Assembly (NCBI GenBank): GCA_905214265.1
Contig: CAJMLQ010000095.1
Location: 1-11,190, forward strand
Origin: an uncultured bacterium
Lineage (GTDB): Bacteria; Bacillota; Clostridia; Oscillospirales; Ruminococcaceae
Direction of reading: 5' to 3'
Length of the DNA: 11,190 bases
Program-made: the position numbers and the translations under genes
The notes under the pieces: model-generated
Told to the model about the DNA's origin: nothing
Databases searched by the model: none
The model's input: only the letters and a program-made list of their open reading frames with translations
Part shown: piece by piece, positions 1 to 5,831 of the stretch
Layout: every line of letters starts with the position of its first letter
Position numbering within the stretch: position 1 is the stretch's first letter

Positions 1-802
1 GAATCATCCGCCGCGCCAGAGCTTTTGCGCCCATCTGGGGATTCTGGCTGAGCAGGTCCGTGAGATAACGGCGGTAGCGTTCCACAGCGTCTGCGCTAGC
101 CTGCAGATAGACGGTCGCCGCTTCCCGTCCCAGGGCCGCCGCCCCTTCCGGCGCGTAGAAATGGGCAGCAAGCAGATTGGACGCCCCCAGGGACATCAAA
201 CGCTTCAGGCTCTTTTGATAGGCGGGCAGATCCTGGTAAAACGCCAGTCCCGCGCCGTCCGCCCCGCTGCCCTGGATCGAGTCGCCGCTGATAAGCGTGC
301 CGGTCTTTTCATCCAGCCAGCAGACGGTGTCGGTATCGTGACCCGGCGTCCAAATCAGCCGCAGCCGTCCGGCCAGCAGTTCCCCGTCCTTGAGAAGCCG
401 GTCCGGCTCCACGCCGCGGAGAACCTTGGGCGGGGCGGGGCTGTCGCTGGGGAAAACAGACCGGATCAGCCTGCTGTACTTCATCGGATCCCGCAGCTTA
501 TCCGCCGATCCCTCGAAAGCTGCTGTAGGGATGTCGGCTAACTCCTTCAGCCGATAGTGGCCGCCCACGTGGTCGCCGTGGCAGTGGGTACAAGCCAGCC
601 AGCCGATCTGACTGAGAGGAAGCTTCTCCTCCTGGAGGGCGGGGATTAGGCACTCATCCACGGTTTCCCGATTCGCTCCGCTGTCAATCAGCACGGTCTC
701 CTCCGGAGTTTCTCCCCGGACCAGAACGACGCCGCTCCAGAAGGCTCCGAAAGGCGTCCGCAGGAGCTTGATCCCCGGGACGATTTCTTCAAAATGTCTC
801 AT
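1..802 (-). CDS. Metallo-beta-lactamase-fold hydrolase, C-terminus cut by window
   Basis: I read 267 codons on the minus strand from an ATG at 802 to the left edge with no stop, so the 3' end is missing. The protein shows the zinc-binding HxHxDH motif of the metallo-beta-lactamase fold (THCHGDH, His73, His75, Asp77, His78), a further ligand in TPGHDTD (His155), the bridging aspartate in SGDS (Asp174) and a third-site histidine in AAHF (His214). The dinuclear metal site therefore looks complete. The layout resembles glyoxalase-II-like soluble hydrolases that act on thioesters, lactones or related esters; the substrate cannot be told. No signal peptide is seen. The start codon shares one base with the stop of the DUF2877 gene upstream (TAATG), and an AAAGGA site lies about 7 to 12 bases before it, so the two genes are probably translationally coupled. 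In this operon it could hydrolyse a lactone or an acyl intermediate, which is inference. Confidence 0.9.
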   Translation of the reverse strand, partial: MRHFEEIVPGIKLLRTPFGAFWSGVVLVRGETPEETVLIDSGANRETVDECLIPALQEEKLPLSQIGWLACTHCHGDHVGGHYRLKELADIPTAAFEGSADKLRDPMKYSRLIRSVFPSDSPAPPKVLRGVEPDRLLKDGELLAGRLRLIWTPGHDTDTVCWLDEKTGTLISGDSIQGSGADGAGLAFYQDLPAYQKSLKRLMSLGASNLLAAHFYAPEGAAALGREAATVYLQASADAVERYRRYLTDLLSQNPQMGAKALARRMI

Positions 803-1626
803 TATGCATTCCTTTCTTCCATCTGCCGGAACCGGCATGCAAGGACGATTCCGGTCAGGGTATCCCGGCCGGAGGTGGAACCAACCGCCGCCGCCGCTTT
901 CAGGCGGGATTCCAGCGTATCCGGCGAATGATCATCGAATAAGGCACGTAAGGGCTGGGAAAACCGTCTCTCCGCCGCACAGCAGAGATATTTCCGGCTG
1001 ACGCAGGTGGTCCGCCCTTCCAGAACACTCCACAGCCTATGGGGATTTAACCGCCTGCCCCTCAACAGGATCCCCCCCGCCTGAGCCGCTAGGATTCCCA
1101 CCAGTGCGTCGTCAGAGGAAGGCGTAAGGCCGCAGCCTATACCGGCGCAGCCCAGTAGTGCCGCCTCTGTTCCTCCGCCGGAAAGGCTCTGACAGAAGGC
1201 GTGCAACCTCCCAAAAAGCTCCTCCCGTACATAAGGCGTCATACGGGAAAAGCCGCTGTCCTTCAAAAGAGGGCCGGCCGCTTCCAGCAGCTGCTGTACC
1301 GGGACTGGCCGTTCCGCGGCGGGCATCGCATCCGAACAACGGTCCGCTCCTTCCAAGGAAAACAGCGCGTCTCCGCCGTCCAGACAGAAAAGCAAGCCTT
1401 TTTTCACAACAGAAGCCCCTTCCGGGACACATCCCACTGCTTCGAGGACCTCCCGGGAGACGGTTATACTGTCAGGCAGACCGGGGACTTCCGGCAGCGC
1501 CAGAGTGATCAGCCGTCCCGGAAAAGCCAGATTTGCCGTCCGCCGGAATTTGGAGTGTACGGTCCCCCGGATTTCCGTTTCGGCCAAAAAATCCCCGGTC
1601 AGCCGCGTTTCCAGAACCGGCTTCAC
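802..1626 (-). CDS. allH: DUF2877 protein, AllH/YlbF-like subunit of an FdrA-type complex
   Basis: This 274-residue protein matches the DUF2877 family in length and in two glycine-rich motifs: GCGLTPSSDD (residues 164-173) and VGSTSGRDTLTG (248-259). The family's best-known member, E. coli YlbF (AllH), is one of three subunits of oxamate carbamoyltransferase with FdrA (AllF) and YlbE (AllG). The presence of both partners in the same operon supports the assignment. The start is GTG at 1626, which overlaps the TGA of the kinase gene upstream as GTGA. I see no convincing Shine-Dalgarno sequence before it, so translation probably depends on ribosomes finishing the kinase. The protein looks cytoplasmic, with no membrane segment or signal peptide. 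The kinase gene sits between this gene and the other two subunit genes, which suggests the kinase works with the complex. The role in this organism's reaction is unknown and need not involve oxamate; the symbol is given by homology only. Confidence 0.85.
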   Translation of the reverse strand: MKPVLETRLTGDFLAETEIRGTVHSKFRRTANLAFPGRLITLALPEVPGLPDSITVSREVLEAVGCVPEGASVVKKGLLFCLDGGDALFSLEGADRCSDAMPAAERPVPVQQLLEAAGPLLKDSGFSRMTPYVREELFGRLHAFCQSLSGGGTEAALLGCAGIGCGLTPSSDDALVGILAAQAGGILLRGRRLNPHRLWSVLEGRTTCVSRKYLCCAAERRFSQPLRALFDDHSPDTLESRLKAAAAVGSTSGRDTLTGIVLACRFRQMEERNA

Positions 1627-2804
1627 AGCGACAGCAGCAGCGCTCGGATGTGCCTCGCCAGCACCTGCTCCTCGTTGGTCTGGATCACCCAGACGGAGAT
1701 CCCGCTGTCCGTTGCACTGATGCGGCAGTCCTCTCCCCGGTATTCTGCGCCGTCCAGAAGGCGGGCATGAAACAGCGTCAGGCTTTCACAGACCATTTCC
1801 CGCAGAAGCCGGCAGTTCTGGCCGATCCCTCCGGTAAAGGCAATGGCGTCCAACCCTCCTAGATAAGCGGCAAACATGCCAATATAACCGATGATCTGAT
1901 CCGCAAAGGCGCGTACCGCCAAGTCCGCATGAGGGTTCCCTGACTCCCGTGCGTCCAGCACCTCTCGGAGATCGTTACTCACTCCGCTCAATCCCAGGAA
2001 GCCGCTTTGGGTGCAGAGAATCTCCATCACCCGCTCCAGGCTTCCGCAGCGTTTGACCAGTTGTGGAAGGCAGCAGACGTCGAAATCACCGACCCGGTTA
2101 TTCTGAAACAGGCCGGTCTGCGGAGTGGCTCCCATGCTGGAAGCGATGCTTTTTCCGTCCCGGATGGCGCAGAGAGAGGAGGAACCGCCCAGGTGGATGG
2201 AGATGATCCGCTTTGCATCCGGCTCCAGAGTCTGCATCCGGCTGGCAATGTATTCGTGACTGGAGCCGTGAAAGCCATACCGCCGGACACCCCACTCCTC
2301 GGCCCATTGCCAGGGAACTCCGTAAACGGTCCGAAAGGCCGGAATATCCGCGTGAAACGAGGTTTCAAACCGCACTGCCTGACAGAGCGTTGGATACCGC
2401 TCCCGCAGGCTCCGCATCAGTTCCAGATAGACCGGATTGTGTGCCGGAGCAAAGGGTATGAACCGCTCCATCGTCTGAAGGAGCTCCTCGTCCACCAGGC
2501 GCGTGCCGCTCAGCGAGCCGCCATGCACTGCCTTAAATCCAACCGCATCCAGTTCCTCCAGGGAGGAAAGCACACCTTCCTCCTGCATCAGCCGGATGCA
2601 GAGTTCAAAGGCCTCCGTACAGCTGCGGCAGCGGCAAAGGTTTTCTGCGGCTCCGGACGGCAAGCGGAGACGGCAAAATCCATCGCCGCCTACCCGCTCC
2701 ACCATACCGGAGGCCGTGACTTCTTCCCCGTTCCGAAAATCGTAAAGCTGGAACTTAAAGCTGGTTGTGCCCAGATTTAAAAGCAGGAGCCGTTGGCATT
2801 TCAT
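1623..2804 (-). CDS. Divergent acetate-kinase-family (acyl-phosphate) kinase
   Basis: The 393-residue protein has the acetate/propionate kinase (ASKHA) architecture: N-terminal LNLGTTSFKFQL (residues 9-20), VHGG (93-96), APAHNP (120-125), YGFHGSSHEY (176-185), IHLGGSSS (203-210), FTGGIGQN (323-330) and TNEEQVLAR (376-384). Length is normal for AckA. Compared with Methanosarcina thermophila AckA as I remember it, His123, His180, His208, Arg241 and Glu384 are kept (here His122, His179, His204, Arg237, Glu379). However, Arg91 is Lys91, Asp148 is Glu147, Asn211 is Gly207, and pocket residue Leu122 is Ala121. It is therefore unlikely to be the housekeeping acetate kinase and may use a larger or more polar acyl phosphate. 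It is also rich in cysteine (CRCRSC around residues 57-62). It starts at an ATG with GAGGA eight bases upstream; that site overlaps the ylbE stop. It occupies the place that carbamate kinase holds in the E. coli all system. The direction acyl-phosphate + ADP to acid + ATP is inferred. Confidence 0.87.
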   Translation of the reverse strand: MKCQRLLLLNLGTTSFKFQLYDFRNGEEVTASGMVERVGGDGFCRLRLPSGAAENLCRCRSCTEAFELCIRLMQEEGVLSSLEELDAVGFKAVHGGSLSGTRLVDEELLQTMERFIPFAPAHNPVYLELMRSLRERYPTLCQAVRFETSFHADIPAFRTVYGVPWQWAEEWGVRRYGFHGSSHEYIASRMQTLEPDAKRIISIHLGGSSSLCAIRDGKSIASSMGATPQTGLFQNNRVGDFDVCCLPQLVKRCGSLERVMEILCTQSGFLGLSGVSNDLREVLDARESGNPHADLAVRAFADQIIGYIGMFAAYLGGLDAIAFTGGIGQNCRLLREMVCESLTLFHARLLDGAEYRGEDCRISATDSGISVWVIQTNEEQVLARHIRALLLSL

Positions 2805-2813
2805 GACGCTTCC

Positions 2814-4070
2814 TCATTTCTGATAAGTTTCTGCGAAGGCCTTCAGCGCCTTTTCGAAGCACTCCATGGGAACCCGCGCGCTTCCCGCGCCGATCAGCCC
2901 ACCTTCGTGGTTGAACATGCCGCCGTGAATTTCCGGGGCGATCCCGGTTTTCAGCACCTTCCGGATGTCAATGCCCACGGGCAGAAAATCGAAGTCCAGG
3001 TTTGGGATGGGAAAATTGTGATTCTTTCCGATGCAGATCTCGCTCATCTCCCGGGTGAGGGAAATGGCGTCCTTCAGCTTCATGCCCCTCAAGCTGCAAA
3101 CGATGGGGCTGGCGGCGGCGGCCAATCCGCCCATGCCGTAGCACTCCACGACACAGCTATCCCCGATCCAGGGGAGCTGGTCCTTCTCGCTGTACTGGCT
3201 GGAGGTATAGCGCCCCTTCATCATCGGCGCGGGGGCGGTGAACCACCGGTCCCCAAGGCCGGAAACCTTGATGCCGAATTCCAGGGCATTGCCGCAGACC
3301 GCAGTGACCATGGTGGAATATGGGATCCCGCTGGCGGCCAACAGCGCGCTCCGGGCTGCTCCTTGTCCAAAGCAGTGGAAAAACCGCGGCGTATCCACGA
3401 TATACTCCATAGCGGCGAGAAGCTCCTCTTTGGGAGCGTCTGTTTTCAGCATATCCAAAACTATCCGCTTGAGGAAAAGCAGGTCGGAAGCCGTCTGCCG
3501 GGTGTGGTTCTCATCGCCCATCTGCATGCTCTCCGCCAGGATCGGTTTGAGGGGAAGGCCGCCCCGCGCCCGGATCATTTTCCGGATCACTGGGAAAAGG
3601 TCCTCCCGCATGTGCCGCAGATTTTCGGCGATCTCCGGGCTATAAAGTCCCCAGCCGCAGAAACCGCCCTGAAAGGGTCCCTCAGCCGGGAAGGTGGCCG
3701 CCCGGGTGCCATTGGCACGATCCTCGGTGACGATCATGGCCACGGATTTTGTAATGATGCCGGTTCCGGCGCCGACGGTGTTGTGGTCCAGGGCGCTCTC
3801 GATGCGAATCCCGCCGGATTTGATCAGTTCAACCGCTTCTTCTTCATTTTTCGCCCATCCCTCAAAAAGTACGCCGCTGACCATGCCCCGCTTATGGAGC
3901 ATGCACATATCCTCATAGGCAACCGGCGGGCCGGAGTGCAGGATCATACGGTCAGTCAACCCGTCTATCACCTCCCCGGCTGGAAGGATGTCGGTCCATA
4001 CCGGGTCGGAATCGACGATGCGGGACACCGCCAGTTCATTGGCAGCGGAAATTCTTTCACGGATATCCAT
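2814..4070 (-). CDS. allG: DUF1116 protein, AllG/YlbE-like subunit of an FdrA-type complex
   Basis: This 418-residue protein is clearly related to E. coli YlbE (AllG, about 419 residues), a subunit of oxamate carbamoyltransferase. Shared segments include LFEGWAKNEEEA (residues 68-79), DHNTVGAGTGIITKS (95-109), MGDENHTR (184-191), VSGLGDRWFTAPAP (269-282) and IGAGSARVP (393-401). An ATG at 4151 in the same frame would add 27 residues, but that extension runs across the small FdrA-tail gene in another frame and has no family counterpart. The ATG at 4070 has AAGGAG nine bases upstream and gives the family length, so I chose it. It lies 20 bases after the tail gene and 9 bases before the kinase gene. 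The protein has no signal peptide and should act in the cytoplasm with FdrA and the DUF2877 protein. The acyl group transferred to phosphate in this organism is unknown. Confidence 0.9.
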   Translation of the reverse strand: MDIRERISAANELAVSRIVDSDPVWTDILPAGEVIDGLTDRMILHSGPPVAYEDMCMLHKRGMVSGVLFEGWAKNEEEAVELIKSGGIRIESALDHNTVGAGTGIITKSVAMIVTEDRANGTRAATFPAEGPFQGGFCGWGLYSPEIAENLRHMREDLFPVIRKMIRARGGLPLKPILAESMQMGDENHTRQTASDLLFLKRIVLDMLKTDAPKEELLAAMEYIVDTPRFFHCFGQGAARSALLAASGIPYSTMVTAVCGNALEFGIKVSGLGDRWFTAPAPMMKGRYTSSQYSEKDQLPWIGDSCVVECYGMGGLAAAASPIVCSLRGMKLKDAISLTREMSEICIGKNHNFPIPNLDFDFLPVGIDIRKVLKTGIAPEIHGGMFNHEGGLIGAGSARVPMECFEKALKAFAETYQK

Positions 4071-4079
4071 GATTCTCAG

Positions 4080-4085
4080 CTCCTT
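4080..4085 (-). promoter_or_regulatory. Ribosome binding site that fixes the ylbE-like start at 4070
   Basis: AAGGAG on the minus strand ends nine bases before the ATG at 4070. The alternative upstream ATG at 4151 lies inside the small FdrA-tail gene, so this site supports the shorter 418-residue protein. Confidence 0.75.
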
Positions 4086-4090
4086 TTCAC

Positions 4091-4270
4091 TTACAGCAGG
4101 CCGTCCAGAAGGGAAACAATCTCCTTCTTTTGCTTGACAGGGGGTCTCCATTCCAGCTGAACAGCCTTCACGTTCTGCGCGGTCAGGGCCTCATAAAAGG
4201 AAGCCAGGCCGATATTAATGATCCGCGGCTTTTTGCAGCAGCAGGATTTTGACGCGGTGGTGTTTTGCAT
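4091..4270 (-). CDS. Small stand-alone FdrA C-terminal tail protein (59 aa)
   Basis: An ATG at 4270 opens a 59-codon frame ending in TAA at 4093-4091. It begins MQNTTASKSCCCKKP and continues with RIINIGLASFYEAL, a VQLEWRPP motif near residue 37-44 and a lysine-rich, leucine-rich end. This pattern matches, as I remember it, the last 45 or so residues of E. coli FdrA (VINIGLRSF, a QWSP motif, then KKLARLLERL). The main FdrA gene here stops just before the equivalent tail. The small frame is in the same reading frame as FdrA, separated only by TGA and one GCA codon. AAAGGGGG nine bases before the ATG favours independent translation. The run of three cysteines (residues 10-12) could bind a metal or form disulfides; nothing proves this. 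The likely role is to complete the FdrA fold by docking on its C-terminal domain. Readthrough of the TGA is an alternative. Confidence 0.85.
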   Translation of the reverse strand: MQNTTASKSCCCKKPRIINIGLASFYEALTAQNVKAVQLEWRPPVKQKKEIVSLLDGLL

Positions 4271-4273
4271 TGC

Positions 4274-5815
4274 TCATTTCCCCCTTTCCGCGAGCTTCGC
4301 CATCATAGCGCTGGCAAGACGGGAGCTCTGGTAATTGCTGGGCATGACCAGGACGCCCGCCTTCCGCAGAAGCCCCGTCTTCTCCGCAATGTTCTGCGGG
4401 TCCTCCCGGGAGCCGCAGATGCTGGAAATCACCGCCAGCTTTTTCCCCTTGGCCAAAACCGCGTCCTCATACGCCCGAACAAAGGGCGTGATGGGGTCCG
4501 CATGCACGCCGGGACCGGTGATAAAATCCAGAAGAATCACTGCGGTCTCCGGATCCTCCAATTCCTGATAAAATCGTTTGAGCCGCAGGGCCGGTTCGAA
4601 AACCGGATGGGGTGCGTCCGCAGTAAAATCCTCCGCTCCCAGGTCCAGGATGGTATTTCCCCAGCTTTTCCGATGGTCGGGCAGTTTCCGGGCATACCGG
4701 TTTTCCAGATTGGTGTAGAGCTCCACGCCGGGATTGTGGTGGCTGAAATAGATCAGTCCTTCCTCTGTAAACGTGCCGCCGCAGTACAACCCCCGGAAAT
4801 ATTTCTGCTCCGGTCCCAGCAAAGACAACTCTTTTTCCGCTAGATGTTCGATCTCTTTGTCCGTTAAGCCGATCTGCGGCGGTTCGCCGCCCAAAAGGCG
4901 GATGGCGTTCAGCGCCGCCTCCTCCAGGCTGTAGGAACCTTTTGTCCGATGCCCGGCAAAGAGCGCTTCTCCGCCGCCCAGAAAGACTGCCGCCACGGGT
5001 TTTGTCAGGGAATCCGCCGCCGTGAGAATTTTCTCCATGACGGAAAGGTCGGCCAGCTTGGATACAAGGACGATCACCTTGGTCTCCGGGTCCTTCTCCA
5101 GCCGCTTCATTCCCTGCAGCATGGAAATGCCGCCGATCTGAGGATAGAGATCGCGGCCGCCGGTTCCGATCAAGGTCGACACGCCCCAGCCGCATTTTTC
5201 AATGATGCAGGCCACCTCCTGGGCGCCGCTGCCGGAAGCTCCCACGATCCCGATAGGTCCGGGCGCAATGATGCTGCCTGCCGCCAGCGCGACGCCTCCG
5301 ATGAGCCCGACGCCGCAGTCTGGCCCCATGACCAGCCGTTCTTTTTCCGCGCCCAGCTGCTTTAACTCCAATTCCTCTTCCAGAGAAACGTTGTCGCTGA
5401 AAATAAAAACGTCCAGCCCTTTTTCCAGAGCCTCCTTCGCTTCTGCTGCGGCATACTCGCCCGGTAGAGAAATCTGGACCAGGTCATAGGGGTCTTCCTC
5501 CAGGTTGATTTCCTTAAGGCTGCGGTAAACTGCCCCTGTATCCGCGCCGGATTTATGGTCCAGGATATCCTCGGCAAGCTGTACGGCCTCCCGGCTTTTT
5601 TCTTCCGTATCCGCCCGGATGGCGATCACCAGATCGTTGGGCGTAATTCCTTCGGAAAGAACAAATCCAAGTGCTTCCAGCAGCTCGCAGTTGGCTGGCG
5701 TGCCCATCTGCACCTCTGCCGCCTGAATTCCCCCCAGTCCTTTGATCTGATCGCCCACAGACATCAGACTCACTGAGTCTACGTACCGATTTTTTTTGAC
5801 GATTACTGTATCCAT
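4274..5815 (-). CDS. fdrA: FdrA/AllF, acyl-CoA-synthetase-like core subunit, lacking its tail
   Basis: The 513-residue protein is FdrA (AllF), related to the alpha subunit of succinyl-CoA synthetase. Family segments are DSVSLM (residues 13-18), MGTPAN (37-42), DNVSLEEE (141-148), MGPDCG (163-168), the nucleotide-binding GASGSGAQE (192-200), GGRDL (219-223), GLYCGGTF (342-349), APHPVFEPALR (401-411) and GSREDP (468-473). In E. coli it forms oxamate carbamoyltransferase with YlbE and YlbF, making carbamoyl phosphate from oxalurate. E. coli FdrA is about 555 residues; this one stops at TGA 4276-4274, and its missing C-terminal segment is encoded by the next small gene. The start at 5815 aligns with E. 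coli FdrA and has GAAAGG upstream. The gap to the flavoprotein gene is 16 bases. I see no counterpart of the phosphorylated histidine motif (GHAGA) of succinyl-CoA synthetase, which fits a phosphorolytic transferase rather than a CoA ligase. The substrate here is unknown. Confidence 0.93.
   Translation of the reverse strand: MDTVIVKKNRYVDSVSLMSVGDQIKGLGGIQAAEVQMGTPANCELLEALGFVLSEGITPNDLVIAIRADTEEKSREAVQLAEDILDHKSGADTGAVYRSLKEINLEEDPYDLVQISLPGEYAAAEAKEALEKGLDVFIFSDNVSLEEELELKQLGAEKERLVMGPDCGVGLIGGVALAAGSIIAPGPIGIVGASGSGAQEVACIIEKCGWGVSTLIGTGGRDLYPQIGGISMLQGMKRLEKDPETKVIVLVSKLADLSVMEKILTAADSLTKPVAAVFLGGGEALFAGHRTKGSYSLEEAALNAIRLLGGEPPQIGLTDKEIEHLAEKELSLLGPEQKYFRGLYCGGTFTEEGLIYFSHHNPGVELYTNLENRYARKLPDHRKSWGNTILDLGAEDFTADAPHPVFEPALRLKRFYQELEDPETAVILLDFITGPGVHADPITPFVRAYEDAVLAKGKKLAVISSICGSREDPQNIAEKTGLLRKAGVLVMPSNYQSSRLASAMMAKLAERGK
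4280..4287 (-). promoter_or_regulatory. Ribosome binding site for the small FdrA-tail gene
   Basis: AAAGGGGG lies inside the last codons of the FdrA gene and ends nine bases before the ATG at 4270. It is too close (two bases) to serve the competing ATG at 4277, whose frame is only 20 codons long. It supports reinitiation or fresh initiation of the tail protein after the FdrA stop. Confidence 0.65.
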
Positions 5816-5831
5816 TGTTCCGCTGCCTTTC

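Noticed and set aside
4071..4151. Longer N-terminus for the YlbE-like protein from an ATG at 4151
   Set aside because: It would overlap the FdrA-tail gene in a different frame and add 27 residues with no family counterpart, while the ATG at 4070 has AAGGAG at good spacing and gives the usual length.
2793..4160. 455-codon open frame on the plus strand opposite ylbE
   Set aside because: It lies wholly over the minus-strand ylbE-like gene, which has clear family motifs and a good ribosome site. Its translation is low-complexity His/Gly/Ala-rich with no recognisable domain, as expected of a GC-rich antisense shadow.
4274..4276. TGA between FdrA and its tail as a selenocysteine codon
   Set aside because: I see no clear SECIS-like hairpin just downstream, the E. 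coli fused protein has no cysteine at that point as I recall, and a separate ribosome site and ATG follow. Simple readthrough is not excluded.
4215..4277. 20-codon frame starting ATG at 4277 in an ATGA overlap with the FdrA stop
   Set aside because: The purine stretch is only two bases from the ATG, the product is 20 residues with no similarity, and the frame at 4270 encodes the recognisable tail.
802..5815. Plain oxamate carbamoyltransferase of allantoin breakdown
   Set aside because: No carbamate kinase, ureidoglycolate dehydrogenase or allantoin gene is seen; the neighbours are an acetate-kinase homologue and sugar-acid-type enzymes. It remains possible if such genes lie outside the window.
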